A stretch of 64,000 nucleotides of DNA from Zygaena filipendulae (Eukaryota > Arthropoda > Insecta > Lepidoptera > Zygaenidae), in the NCBI GenBank assembly GCA_907165275.2, contig OU015673.1:1627001-1691000 (forward strand), written 5' to 3'. Position 1 is the first letter of the stretch. Every line of letters begins with the position of its first letter. The notes under the pieces are model-generated. The model was not told the origin of the DNA and ran no database searches. It saw only the letters and a program-made list of their open reading frames with translations. A program made the translations under genes and the position numbers. This document shows, piece by piece, positions 1-12,036 of the stretch.

Positions 1-141
1 CTTGGGTGGAGCATTTATTGATAGTAGCGATAAAAGGTCGGGGCAGTCAATGGCGCCTTGAGCTATCTTCAAGAGAAAGGTTAAGTCAGCTATTTCTCTC
101 CTCTTAGCCAGCGGGAGCAAATGATGCTTCCGGCAGTAGCA

Positions 142-348
142 AAAAAATTAAGACCGACTTTCAAAAATACACAACTAAAAAGCTAAAAATAACAAAATAC
201 CGATCTAATTCAACAGAAAAAATACACGTAATACTATTATTGGTTTATGCTACCACTTTTGATATGAAGTCGGTGACAAGCCAAGTATGGAGTAGGTAGA
301 TTTAGCTTTTTAGTTTTGTGTTTTTGGAAGTTGGTTTTAATTTTTTTG
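142..348. mobile_element. MITE-like element with ~47-bp terminal inverted repeats
   Basis: Bases about 142-188 and 300-348 are inverted copies of each other, at roughly 90% identity by eye. Each arm contains CTAAAAAGCTAAA or its complement and an A-run or T-run at the outer end. The internal part (about 110 bp) codes for nothing. This looks like a small non-autonomous DNA transposon; its superfamily and target-site duplication are not clear. Confidence 0.6.
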
Positions 349-1389
349 TTAAAAATTGGTTTTCTACTTAATATAAGTCCAGACTTCATTACGTCATAGT
401 AAAATCGACGATGAAATCATATACCTAAATTGCCACCAGCTCCCTAGCTATGTTGCCGGGTTGTACATTATTGGTGCGTCACGGATTGTACGACACTGGA
501 ATTGGAGACACCGACACGCCCACATTTCTATCCTGTCCTACTAATGGCTAAGAATAGGGTACTTGCATGTTTATAAGAAATTGTGCCAATATTTCAAAAA
601 TAGGACCCAAGAAAAGCTGAAAGATTTACAAAAAAATTATCAAAAATATTCAACTTTTAATTTTGTGAAACGGAGCGTTGCAAAGAAACACCAATCACAG
701 TCATGGTTAACATGTTACGTCACTTTTATTATACTTAGAAAAATATCCCCTATCAGGGAAGGCAAAAGAAACTAAGTGCATGTCATGCAGTCAACACATA
801 TTGGGAAGTGAAACTTCTGATGCAACTTCCAACACGGTTGCGTTAAACGTTTAATGCTCCTGGGTAGGGGGAATAGAAAGAGACAGAGCGATAGTGAATG
901 CATGAAGTGAATTGATTATTGTGAGCGGCCTGTGATCCTTGCAGGAGATTTTACTTTTTCTGAAGTTTTTTGGTAAGATTTGGTAAGATGCATTTCGATT
1001 CTTTACTGGAACTTTTGAAAGTAACTCGACACAGTTCAACCTTAATTTCGCTTTTGGATATTGAAGTTTTATCTAGTGACGTCATTCTGCGTTTTGGAGG
1101 TAAGGTCAAAAGTAGGAACTTTGAAACACTATTTTTTTAATTGCATTTTTTTCCTTTTTCTTGGTTTGTTTAAGTAGGCAATATATCAAAATGTGGCGGA
1201 AATCAAAATTACAATAAAATCAAATATTTACTTGCGTAATTATTATTAATCATAAACTTGATGATTTTTTATAGCTTCTTTTATTCTTTTTTGTACATAT
1301 TATATCGGGATGTCGATGTCATTGTCACATCTAAGATTTTATCAATCCATTTCATGAACTATCGAATGTCACCATATTTTGTCTTTAGC

Positions 1390-1491
1390 GCATCGCCGGC
1401 CGCAATCGCTACTCTTGCTCGACTCACTGAATTTGATCACCAGTACAAGCCAAAGGATGTTGGAGTGCTCTGTGCCAAACACTACTTGTAA
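1390..1491 (+). CDS. Possible orphan terminal exon, unidentified
   Basis: The sequence TTTTGTCTTTAG resembles a 3' splice acceptor. It is followed by an open frame of about 33 codons (ASPAAIATLARLTEFDHQYK and onward, ending in AKHYL) that stops at TAA. The residue mix looks like real protein rather than random AT-rich translation, and it is more GC-rich than its surroundings. I do not recognise the family. It could be the last exon of a gene starting left of the window or a captured gene fragment, or it could be chance. No preceding exon was found in bases 1-1389. Confidence 0.2.
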   Translation, partial: ASPAAIATLARLTEFDHQYKPKDVGVLCAKHYL

Positions 1492-1784
1492 TCAATTCTG
1501 ATATGGCCACGACAGTTATTATATTCTCATTGCTATTAATTTACTTCAAAAAACAGATCAAACATAATAATTTGCAGCTTATTTGACATTAACTTGACCC
1601 AGTATATAGATAAGTAACATAAAAAACCAATACAAACAACAAAGAAAAGGAGGCGTGGTTTCACCAACTCCAGTGCTGTACATTCCGGTGGTGAACATTC
1701 TGGGCATGGTCAGTGTTTCGATGCCCAATTTGTTCGGGGCGGAAGTCATAAAACGCGTCGTGTATAAGATTTCAAATACGTGCC

Positions 1785-1858
1785 GTACAATACGGTATTG
1801 TACATTTCGGTGTCGCGCATTCCTGAGCTGACATTCCGGCGTGGACGGATTCTCCGTC
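1785..1858. repeat. Two short perfect palindromes
   Basis: GTACAATAC-G-GTATTGTAC (1785-1803) is a perfect inverted repeat with a one-base centre. GACGGA-TTC-TCCGTC (1844-1858) is a second one 40 bp further on. Around them, the motif CATTCCGGTG occurs several times in degenerate form between about 1680 and 1880. These may be the inner part of an old DNA transposon, related to the piece at 474-530, which carries the complementary GTCGTACAAT motif. Confidence 0.45.
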
Positions 1859-3214
1859 TACGCACTCCGGTGTCGTACAATATCGTTTTGTGGTTCCCAT
1901 TTGTTAAACAGCCACTAAGTAGTGTTGCCAACTTGCCAAGCACATTTAACTTTGGGTTTTTTGGCGGGAATCAAATATGGCGGTTTGGTCATTTATTTCG
2001 TGTAGATAAAAAATGGTTAAAAATGATTTTGTTGTGTTATAAGGTGCTGTGTTGGACAATAATTTTTACAATGATGATGATGATATTTGTTATTTCGAGC
2101 TGATTTCTTCGGTTTCTTCAAAGAGCTCCGAGAAAGTTCTTGCAAGCTATAGTACCGTGGCTTGCCATTTCAAACTGTACAATGAAGCATTTTAATAGAA
2201 GATACAAATTACCTACCAATTTAAATCTACAATTACTATGGTAACTGGCAACACATCGCACCGTAACTCAACTGCGCAAACTCAAGCCCTGCTCAAGCCT
2301 GTAGACGCTGTAGAGTGTAGGCTTCAACCTCGTACCCAGGGCCGTAAAATAATAAAAAAAACTAAAAATTATTTTTTAGGTTTGAACTTTAGTTATTCTT
2401 CTGAGGGTTTGAATTAGAAACTGAGGTTAGAAAATTAGAAAATGTAAACTCTAGAAACTTGGTGGATTACCCCTAACCAAGCACCCTTTGATTTTTTAGA
2501 TTTATCCCAGAGGGCAGACCAAGTTTTATAAGGGGAGTGTTTCGGAATTATACTTTTAACGACATTAAATTATGACTTATTATATTATATTATATTCTCT
2601 TATTTATTTAGGTATACATATGTCTTGTTCCATTTTACATAGTTCATCCATTTCACTAATCTTATTACAACGAACGCCCAAAATTTTCGCTTGATCATGA
2701 TATATTCTATTTGCAAATTAAATTAACGCGACACTGGCAACAATGTCATTCAAAAAATTAAATAAAAATAACTAGAAACTAAAATGCAATTTGCAAAGGG
2801 TAGTATCTAAAGAGTAAAATAAACATGGTACTCAGAAGAATATGGTAGTAACTAAGTAGTTTGTGTTAACCACTACTGACTACGTGTTAGAAAACCACAG
2901 GTTTCTACCTCGAGTTGACTTCGAGACATATTAATGAAAATGGCAAATAACACTGAGTGTTAAGTCCAAAGATAGAAAAAAAAATTAAAAACAAGTCTAG
3001 TCCCGTATATATTGTATTATATATGAGTTAATTTGAGGCTCAGACATAAGTCTAGTTAATTTGTGGGCTCAGAAGAATAACAGGGAACAGGGAAAATTGT
3101 GAAAATGTACAAAGTACGAAAAGTATGATTTATTGATAGGTAGCTCTAGTTTCAAAGTTAATAAAACAAATAAAATGTGATTGTGATTATTATTTACCGT
3201 CGAGGCTGTTCAAA

Positions 3215-6200
3215 ATGAGTACCACGCGGTGCAACGTGTGCGGATTTACCGGCTTAAAACTTGTACACGGGACGTATTACTGTACAGAATGTGGCACTCA
3301 GGACGAGAATGTGCAGGAAGCGGTGATAGACGATGTGCCACGAGCTGACGGGACCAAAGCCTTTGTCGACCGAAGAAAGTTTACGAAAATTGTTAAAGAC
3401 GGCATCGAAAGTAAGGTTAACTCCTAACGTTTGTCTTGATAGTTTTGGTTTATGAACCAGTGAGCAGTGTCCATAGTGACCCTGTCAGTTTATTTTATGA
3501 TTTATTTATCCACAAACTGTACATATACAATGTGAGTTATATTATATCTCATCAACCTTTAAACAGTTTGTTGGTGAGGAAGCGCTCACAGCTCATCTTA
3601 CTATCTATACAGATAAATAAAATTGAAGTGTCTGTTTGTAATTCAATATTAACAGCTTTTCACTAAATGCACATGAAAGCATATAATATATAAGCACTTA
3701 CATTAGAAAAATCATTTTTTTTTAAATTTTGTCTGTATGTCCATCAACTGTATGTTTGTTCCAGTTAATCTCTGAAACAGCTAGACCAATTTTAACGGGA
3801 CTTTCACTAGCAGATAGCTGATATTATAAGAAGGAACTTGGCTACTTTATTTTTGAAAAAAATTGGTTCTGCGGGAATTCCGAAACTTACACAGGTGAAA
3901 CCGCAGGGTACAGCTAGTTAATAATAATTGTATATCTATGGTATCTAATTAACAATTTATTTATCTTAGTCAAAGTCTACACAGTGGCAAATAGTAGCTA
4001 ATAAGTTGATGTGGAGAGGGAGATAAGCGGGTGGGTGTATGCGCTAGCTGACCTGTCCAAAAAATAGAACTGGATTCTTTCCTGCAGCAAGTTGCTACTT
4101 ACTCACTTACTTGCCGGCTGGTGTCCATATGTGGTTTTTTGGAAGTGTAAACCAGTCATAAGATTACTCTCAAATCACTGTTGGGCTAATGACAAAAACA
4201 CCACATTTTTAGAGAAAATATATCCATCTTCACAATAGTTAAATAATCAACATGGATGGGTAAAGGCAAAGGGATGCAGTGCACACAGAGTCATGGAACT
4301 GAAGTCTGAAAATGATTTTGCACAGCAAGATCTAGATCACAGTCATGCCCACTTTGGTGCGGACGTAATTTCACACCAGTCCACGCAAATAAAACTTGTT
4401 TTTGTGTTTCATTTTCGAATCGATTTTTGAATGAAACTATCCCTCTATGTGTAATATCTATAGGCTTACATGTTTAATTGACTATAATTAATGTAATCAA
4501 TCAAAATTTCTCAATATTACAGTGAGCGGTGAATGGTACAAGTGGCATGCATATAATTTCATTTTGCAAGGTCTTGCTGATGAACTACTGGAACTTGGTG
4601 CAAAGCCTAGTTTTAAAACGAAATTATTATGGGTGTGGGTGAGGTACATTAAAGCATTTCAAAACGAAGCAGAGTTAGGGTGAGTTCTTTTATTTGTTTA
4701 ATAAAATTATTTTGATGAAAAAGCTTCTATTTTTATTAGAGAGTCAATTTCCTGGCTTTCATGAGTGATCAAAGTGAGTCAATACTCAAAAATCTGTGTT
4801 GGTAGTTATACTTAAGTATTTTTAAAATTAAGGGAATGTTTCCTTTATATGACTAATACGTCTGAAAATAAAGATGTTTTAATTTTTATTTTTTATATTC
4901 AATATACAGGGTGAATTTTTGAGACAGGACAGTAAGGGCAGGGTACCTTAACCGTTATAGTTACAGGAAAACGCTTTTAGGAGACTATCCATAAATTTTT
5001 AAGATGTTTTGAACTGCATTTACAGATTTTGAAAAAAAATTACAGTCAGCAAGAAAATGGTCATTTTACATAAAAACTTTTTGATGCCAATTGATCTTAC
5101 TGAGTCTTGAGTACTAGAAATGTCAGAAATCGCAAAAAAAAACTGTAGGTTCAGTAGAGACTTTTGATCCTTATAAAAAACAAGATCCATTGGCATCAAA
5201 AAAGTTTTTGTGGTAAAATGACCATTTTCTTGCTGACTGTACATTTTTTCCAAAATCTGTAAATGCAGTTCAGAATATCTTAAAAATTCATGGATGACTT
5301 CCTAAAAGTGTTTTCCTGTAACTATAACGGTTAAGGTACCCTGCCCTTACTGTCCTGTCTCAAAAATTCACCCTGTATAGGTATATTATATAGACTGTTA
5401 TCTGGTATGCATAGCACAAGCTCTGCTTAGTTTGTAACTAGGAACAATTAAAAAAATTATTAACTATTTGTTCCAGACTGATTGATGAAAATTCAGAACA
5501 GAAAGCCTCAAAATCGGAAGAGTCGGAAATGGAAGATGAGACTGATGGTGGAAAAAAAGGAAAAAACAAAACTAACAAACAAAGTAATACTAATAATTTG
5601 AAAGTTTTTACCAGGGAAATATTATTGGGTTTAATTTATGCAGCATTAAATCTAGATGGCAGCGATATTCAAATTTCGCATTTGTTCAAGTTTATCAGAG
5701 AGGGCAAGTTCAGTTATTATGATTGTATTAAATTTATACCGAAAGAAATTCCAACTAAATTAATCCCTAATTGGTATAGCTTTGTTCATGGCCGCAGCTG
5801 GGGTAGGATCAGACCACAAAATATAAGAGAGTGTGCTTTGTCACTTTTTAAGGTACTTAAATTAGGAACACCTTTGGTGCCGGACTTAAGACTAATGGTA
5901 GAAAACTTTATGAAAGAGCTGTGTCTTCCTGATTTTATAAAAGAATTGGTTTTCTCACTTATGTATCAAGTGCCCTGTAATTTTTTCGTAGTGGATAATC
6001 TTTTTAAAAATGAATTCCGTGTCCCTGATTATGAAGGTCAAGTCATGACTTATGTACTTATAGCCATCAAAATGGTGTTTGGTTTAGACGATGACTATGA
6101 AGTTCGACTCTCAGACGCGGTTGAAAGGTATAATGAGGCAAATAATATTGCTAAATCATACAATCTCCGTGGTTACTCAGACAAAAGTGACAGATTATTT

Positions 6201-8312
6201 TCGTTTCGGGAATGGTGCAATTATTATAAATTTAGAAAATTAATATTAAGCAAGTACAATTTTTCAATAGCTCAACAGTTTTTTTTGGATGTAAATGATT
6301 GTGTTCTAATGGATTATTTAGAACATCCAAAGAAAAAAAATGCTTCGTTGCTTGACAAAATCACAATGGATATCTTAGATAAAATTCCTCAAATGGATGA
6401 TGATGCAGCGATTCCTAAATCCGAATTCATAACGACGCTAACCCCCTTACACACATACACAGAAGTAGTTACCCAATATATTACAGATCCAGAACTAAAG
6501 CTTCTACTGAGTGAAGATTTCACACAGTATTCAATGGATTATCCGAATCTAGATAAATTCGATAAAGACGGTTTTGGTAGTGGAGTATCAATGAACAAGA
6601 AAATTTTTAGTCAAACGATAGTCGGTAACTTACTTCCAAATTCGAATACTTGTAACAAATCAATGGTTTTTGTTAGAAACTGTGAAAATAGAAATTGGCT
6701 GAAAACTAAACCTCCATCTATTAACCATGTTAAAAAAATTGAAAACGATGAAAACAATTTAAGGATAATTGACAAGGATAGTGACAACGGATATGATTCA
6801 AGCCAAGAAAATGCAGTTGTTGATGATAAATCTATAGTTTCATCAGAATCTGATTCAGAAAATAATTGTGATAGAAAACTTGAAACAATAGAGGAAGAAG
6901 ATGAAGATGTATTGATTTTTGAAGGTAAATTAGATGATTTGAAAGAAGAAGTGGTCGACATTAAGGAACCCATACAAGAACAAGATGGCGTTATTTTCAA
7001 TGTTGATAATACCTGGAATGAAGAGGCTCTGTTACAAGATAACATAAACACAAATGATGAAACAGAAAATTATACTAACAGTGAATGCAGTACAATAATA
7101 ATACCACAATTCGATCCTACAACTTTTGATAAAGAAAAAACTATAAAAGAACTAGTTTTAAGTGAATGTAAAAAATATAAGATACCTGTACCTAAAGGGT
7201 ATAAAGATGAAAACGTCGCTAGGAAAAGAAAAATAAAACCTAAGCTGCTAGATGGTGAAGCTAATGCCAGTGAACCAAAAAAACGAAAAACTCGAGCTAA
7301 ACCTGGAGAAAATCAACACGAAATTGACACTATAATTGCGTCATACTTCAGTGCTATACAATCTGATATGGTAAATGAAATTTCGGAGCACGTAGAATCC
7401 GTATTTAAAGCGTTAGACTATACTCAAGAGCATAGAAATCCGTTAGAAAACAATGTACCAAATATTGATGAGTCACATATGAGGGAGAGAGATGAAGATG
7501 TTAGAAGTGTTAACGATAATAATCAGAGCAGTTTTATGGTAGTTGATCAAAGTGTTGATGATGTTAATGACAAACCTGAGGAGGAAAATGTTTTACATGA
7601 CATAATTTCCAAAGATGATCCCAATTTTGATGAGAAAATGTACGACATAAAACAATTATACGTAAAATTTAAAGAAGAAATACATTTAGGAAACATATTA
7701 GATATAGAGGGTGACCCAGAAGTCGAGAAAATAATCGATGCTAAAATTGATCAATTAGACAATATTGTAAACGGAACTACTGAAAACTTAGATGCACCTA
7801 CAATTGCAACAGACGCATCAGTTGAATTAAATAAAGCTACAGACACGGATTCTGTATTAGAAGCCGACTTGCCATCATCTGTGATACAAAACCAATTAGT
7901 AAGAACTGACGAGAAGTTAGAAGTGCCACTATTAAAAAATGCTTCACTTCTAAACCACTACCACTATTGGTTCCGACATTACACGACAAACCAAATATCG
8001 AAGTGCACTGAATTGACTCAGCCATTCAACCTGGAGCTTGTGAATAACTATCCGCGCAGTTTTACCTTTGTCTTAAGGGAATGCGCCTCTATTGTGGAAT
8101 GCACGCCGTTTGCGCTGTACAAAAACCTGCAGTGCTTAGAACCAGTGTTGTTAGACAAAATGTATAAAAAGAGTCGCAGTAGAGTTCATAATATCCTCCG
8201 GAAGACGTTCACTGCTAAGGTTCGAAGAAAAGAGGCCAGAAAGACCGGTTCTGCGCGTCCCGCAACCAACGGTGTCCTGCGACCTTCACCAAGTTGTCAG
8301 TCCACCTCGTAG
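3215..8312 (+). CDS. TAF1B: TAF1B, RNA polymerase I initiation factor subunit
   Basis: Three coding exons, all with GT..AG introns: 3215-3410, 4523-4679 and 5477-8312, for a predicted 1062 aa. TAF1B/Rrn7 proteins are the TFIIB-like part of the SL1/core factor that places Pol I on rDNA promoters in the nucleolus. Exon 1 starts with the expected N-terminal zinc ribbon, Cys6-x2-Cys9 ... Cys23-x2-Cys26. Exon 2 carries the cyclin-fold entry (EWYKWHAYNFILQGLADELL) and exon 3 continues it (TREILLGLIYAALNLDGSDI). A long acidic, low-complexity stretch (about 400-850) rich in Asp, Glu, Asn and Ser, with basic KKRK-type patches that could be nuclear signals, makes it much longer than the ~590 aa of vertebrate TAF1B. 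Exon 3 is AT-rich. The last ~15 codons run into sequence that looks repeat-derived. Identity is by motif recognition. Exon joins keep one open frame. Confidence 0.88.
3740..3918 (+). mobile_element. Degenerate Lep1-type Helitron-like fragment
   Basis: Located in TAF1B intron 1. It ends with CAGGTGAAACCGCAGGG and CAGCTAGT, the 3' hairpin and CTAG terminus seen in all elements of this type in the window. The left end is eroded. There is no coding capacity. Confidence 0.6.
4917..5375. mobile_element. 459-bp Tc1/mariner-like MITE with long inverted repeats
   Basis: It begins CAGGGTGAATTTTTGAGACA and ends with the complement, flanked on both sides by TA (4915-4916 and 5376-5377). This matches the TA target-site duplication of Tc1/mariner elements. 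The two arms are about 190 bp each and nearly identical, leaving a loop of about 80 bp, so the RNA would fold into one long hairpin. It sits in TAF1B intron 2. No transposase is present. Confidence 0.8.
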
Positions 8313-8380
8313 CGGGCCTACCCATGCTGCCCCTTTCGGTTCGTGGGCGCCACTCGAGAACCCCAGTAGAAATGATCCAA
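8265..8380 (+). repeat. Probable LINE-derived segment covering the TAF1B stop codon
   Basis: The stretch with CCTGCGACCTTCACCAAG, CAGTCCACCTCGTAGCGGGC and CGGTTCGTGGGCGCCACTCG matches a motif I recall as a common dispersed repeat in moth and butterfly genomes. It covers the last codons, the stop and the start of the 3' UTR of TAF1B, and is clearly GC-richer than the rest of that exon. The assignment is from memory, with no search. Confidence 0.45.
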
Positions 8381-8802
8381 CAAAAAGTAAATTACGCACG
8401 CGTAGTGAGGTAAAAACACTCGATAAAATGTGTGTGTCAGTTTACAATGGATTCGACCAAGTCATTTTAAAATGAAACTTCTTTGGGCACAGTATTACAA
8501 AAAAAAATTAGGTTATACGTACCTATCTATGTACGTGATACATTTATTTAGAATTTACTTGAGTTATATTCTCATGAATTCATTTGATTGCAAGTGGCTT
8601 TCATATCATGCGCGCGAACGCACCTGTTTCTGTCTGTTTCTGTTTCTTTGTGTGGAATGGGAAGTAATGTCGAACATTGCTGTAAGTTATTATGTTAAAT
8701 ATTATATTATTTATGCACATATTTTTTCATATATTTTTGTTTTTAGTATTTGCCTTTTATGATATTTGGTTAGATATTGAATTAAGTTTTTCTCTCTGCA
8801 CT

Positions 8803-8965
8803 CACACCGTGACGCCACACGCGGCACCAGCAGCGGGAGACCAGCGTCGGGCCGCCCACGTCGGGTTCCCGGCTTATGCTGAGCTGGTTCCCATTTTGTT
8901 GCGACACGCTGTCTGTGCTACTTTTTTTTAATGCATACGAATAAAGATCATTTCATTTTATAAGT
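8803..8965 (+). mobile_element. LINE 3' tail with CATTT repeats, carries AATAAA
   Basis: It shares the run GTGACGCCACACGCGGC ... GACCAGCGTCGGGCC ... ATGCTGAGCTGGTT with a longer copy at about 36605-36800, and its end with a copy at 33240-33335. The copies at 33.3 and 36.8 kb end in TTTCATTTCATTT, as expected of a retrotransposed LINE tail. Here the tail supplies AATAAA at 8940-8945, about 630 bp after the TAF1B stop. It is the clearest poly(A) signal for that gene. Confidence 0.65.
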
Positions 8966-10503
8966 TTGTGTGAACTTTGATTTTTTTAATTGAGTTACGT
9001 ATTACTAGCTGTTCCCCGCGGTTTCACCCGCGTTAGTTTCGGAGATCACGCGATCCCGATATTCCGAACTGACGGTAATTTATTGTTCTAAGAACCTGCT
9101 GACAATTATAAGTGATTTTAACAAACAATCCTAAGTAATAAATAGCTTTTGAAATTTGATCCTTTTAATTAGGTACAGGCGTAAATCCTACTAATATAAA
9201 TGTGAAAGTGTGGATGTTTGGATGTTTGTTACTCAATCACGCAATAACGGCTCAATGGATTTGGATTAAAGGCGGGGTCATTGTCAGGGGTACGGAGAAG
9301 GACATAAAGTACTTTCTATCTCGGAATTCCCGCGGGAACTCCGAAATTACCGCGGGTGAAACCACGGAGCACAGCTAGTATTTTAATAAAGATGATTAAA
9401 TAATGTTCAATTTAGTTTGTTGTTCTTTAGTCCTCCTTTAAATACTCATTGCTTTTAGTATTTTTTTAATTTGATATTTTTTTGTTTTTGGTACCTACCT
9501 ATGTAAGTACTTAAATTTAGTAAATGTAGTTATTGTCTGGCTCCGCTCATGGTGTTCAGAGGTGTACCAGTGTTTGACGTCATATTAGGTACTAGCTGGG
9601 CCCCGCGGTTTCACCCGCGTGAGTTTCGGAATTCAAGCAGGAACTCCAAAGTAGCCTAATTTAGGTACTCCATAATATAACATCGCTGAGCACAACCCTT
9701 CCGTAAGGAACCGACCGTGCGGCGCACTGGTGCCATTATTTTGCTGCGATGTTATTTTAAAACTGCGATATCTCCTAAGATATTCATTAAAATCGAATGA
9801 TGTAAAGGGCAATTTTGTTTTAAATTAAATACTTGTGATGAATAACTATCCCCTAGCCAAAAGGTTGACTGGCAGAGAATGCCTTAGGCATTAAGTCCGA
9901 TAGACATTCTGTCATACATGATTTTTGCGAAACCATAACCACCTTAACCGTTTACGCAACGTAGGTACGCAACGGAAGCTCTCAAAAGGCATCATTTTTC
10001 ATTGTTGTTCCGCTCCTATTGGTCGTAGCGGCGTGATGATATTATTTTTATTGTAATATCCTATATTGTATCACTACCAATGTTACGGTGTATGCTTTGG
10101 TGGTCGTTTTTTTCAATAAATAAAATAAAATAAATATAGTATAGCCTATAGCCTTCCTCGACTAATCGGCTATCTAATACTGAAAGAATTTTTTAAATCG
10201 GACCCAGTTGTTCTTGAGATTGAGATTTGAGCGCGTTCAAGCAAACAAACTCTTCAGCTTTATAATATTATAGTATAGGTATTCAGCCAACACAGGCATC
10301 ACACAATATTTTTTTTAATTAATAATGTGGCCCGAGGAAATTAAATAAAAGTCGAAAGCAGAAAAAGAAACGTCAAAACCGTCAAAACCATTTCACCGTT
10401 CACTCAGAAGAATAAACCGTTTTCGCACTTGTCACATAATTGTCAGCAGAGATTAATAATTTCTTTGACCTATAAGAAATAATAACTCCAGTAAAGGTAA
10501 ATC
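8966..10503. other. Repeat-filled intergenic region between TAF1B and the small mitochondrial-type gene
   Basis: It contains Lep1-type fragments at about 9004-9065 (-), 9185-9379 (+, nearly full length from ATCCTACTAATAT to CAGCTAGT) and 9591-9680 (-). A LINE-tail fragment with AGAATGCCTTAGGCATTAAG lies at about 9840-9900. Bases about 10340-10500 have none of these repeats and probably hold the promoter of the gene at 10504. I see no other gene. Confidence 0.6.
9185..9379 (+). mobile_element. Lep1-type Helitron-like element
   Basis: It runs from ATCCTACTAATATAAATGTG to the GCGGGTGAAACCACGG hairpin and the CAGCTAGT terminus. About 195 bp, non-coding. Elements of this form lack inverted repeats and end in CTAG, as in non-autonomous Helitrons. 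Confidence 0.7.
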
Positions 10504-11615
10504 ATGTTGTCGAGGAGATGTGTTTATTTGTTTCGTAATGCGCCAATAGTTCGCCCGAAGTTTTGTGTTTCGAAGAGAACTGGGACGCAAGTTGGACTGA
10601 TTATTTCTACACCGCCCAGAGTTCATGGCTCATTTGGGGTTTGTGTACTTACAAAATCTTTACTAATAATAATCTAGTTATTGCGTGGATTTTGAAGTAA
10701 ATATTTCGTTCCGTTTGTTGGTAGTGTAATAGTGTGGTAATGGTAAGTGAATGGGCATGTTGACTAATTTTTATTTTTTAGTCCGTCTTGTAGATTATTA
10801 AAAAATATTGGACACGTATTTTTTCTTTTTTTACGTAATCAAAAAATAACGGCGATATATTGAGTTGAAATTTCGCGTGACGTCACTATTCTGACAGTTT
10901 GTATGGCGGTTTTGCGGTTAGTGACGTCATGACCTCCTCATCCTAAACTTTAATGCGCTTTATCTCTATATTTTAATTTATTTAAAAAAGCAAAAAATAC
11001 GTGTCTATTGTTTTTTTATTTTCTAACTGACGGACTAATTAGAATTTTGATTTTCAATAGTAGTCAACATCCCGATCCCGGCGTCAAGGTAAATAAATAT
11101 TAAAGCGATGAACATATTTTATTTGGTGTCGAGTCTAGCCTAGGTGTATCGCATGTCGGAATTATTTATGTATTTATTTGTAATAAAAAAGTATGATTAT
11201 AAATACCTAGTATTCTTATACGTACCCATCAGATGCTGGTAATAGTAGTAGGTATAAAGTGCAAACTCTGCTTAGTTTGCGAACGTTGGGCGCTCGCTTT
11301 CGCGCTTTCTCATAGTGCAATCTGGCTGGCGATTTGTTGCAATCACTGTTGGCATGTGGGCAGTCACCCCAGTGCTTGGGTTTAAACCCGACAAAAGCCG
11401 CTGTGTGCTTGAGGTCTAATCGGTTCAGTACCTACCTAGTTCCAGAAATTATTAATTTTTAACTTTTCTACTATGAATATTTATTGATTATCGGATTACA
11501 ATTTATTTTACAGGAGAAATTGGCGCACGGCTTATTTATGTTCTTCTTTTGGGTCTCTCCAATGGCCTATTTCTTTACACAAATCAAGGTGTGGCGCCGC
11601 AAATATAACCAGTAA
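10504..11615 (+). CDS. Small single-span, probably mitochondrial inner-membrane protein
   Basis: Two exons, 10504-10638 and 11514-11615, joined in phase 0, give a 78-aa protein. The N-terminal ~35 residues (MLSRRCVYLFRNAPIV and onward) are basic with no acidic residue, as in a mitochondrial targeting peptide. The second exon encodes EKLAHGLFMFFFWVSPMAYF, one membrane span, then a basic tail ending RRKYNQ. The presequence, a short Pro-containing linker, one span and a basic tail are the build of small respiratory-chain subunits. Cytochrome c oxidase subunit 8 is the closest match that comes to mind, but I cannot confirm it; a small complex I or III subunit is also possible. The donor is GTTTGT and the acceptor TTTTACAG. 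AATAAA follows at 11645-11650, 30 bp after the stop. Confidence 0.6.
10751..11076 (+). mobile_element. MITE family A (CRE-palindrome element), copy 1
   Basis: It lies in the intron of the small gene at 10504. The ends are GGGCATGTTGACTA and TAGTCAACATCCC (imperfect inverted repeats), with a second inner pair TTAGTCCGTC / GACGGACTAA. The middle contains GTGACGTCAC and GTGACGTCAT around GTTTGTATGGCGG. There is no open frame. At least seven more full or partial copies lie in the window. Confidence 0.75.
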
Positions 11616-11685
11616 AATATACTTTGTCTTCAAGTAGGTAGTTGAATAAAGTATTTATTTTACAATAATTGGGAATTTTACTTAT

Positions 11686-11900
11686 GATCCTAATATTATA
11701 AACGCGAAAGTTTGTAAGTATGTATGGATGGATGGATGGATGTTTGTTAATCTTTCACGCAAAAACTAATGGATTTAAATTAAACTTTACAATAATATAG
11801 CTCATACCTACATCAGATTAGCACATAGGGTACTTTTTATCCCGGAATTCCCGCGGGAACTCTGGAATTAACGCGGGTGAAACCGCGGGGCACAACTAGT
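11686..11900 (+). mobile_element. Lep1-type Helitron-like element
   Basis: It starts GATCCTAATATTATAAACGC and has a (GGAT)n stretch near 11727-11742. It ends in GCGGGTGAAACCGCGGGG and CAACTAGT. It lies just after the poly(A) signal of the small gene. Confidence 0.7.
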
Positions 11901-12036
11901 TAATTATAATTTAATTAACGCCTTTAAACGAGAGTATGGGTAAGTTCAGCATATTATATCAGTTTATCGTGGTTAATGTGTTATCTCTAACTGGAAAGAG
12001 ACGAAAGAGTTGCCATTGGGGTAGAAACTAGACAGA

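Larger units (their letters stand above)
1..3214. other. Repeat-rich intergenic region left of TAF1B
   Basis: No gene can be supported here apart from one possible orphan exon at 1390-1491. The stretch is AT-rich and holds a MITE-like inverted repeat at 142-348. GTACAAT/CGGTGTCG-type degenerate repeats lie at about 474-530 and 1670-1890, in opposite orientations. Short open frames at 563-775, 1258-1491 and 1780-2103 have no recognisable domain. The last few hundred bases should include the TAF1B promoter and 5' UTR, but I see no clear TATA box or initiator. Confidence 0.6.

Noticed and set aside
6611..7051. 146-codon Ser-rich frame antisense to TAF1B
   Set aside because: It mirrors the acidic Asp/Glu-rich part of TAF1B (GAx codons read backwards as Ser/Phe). 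There is no domain and no splice support.
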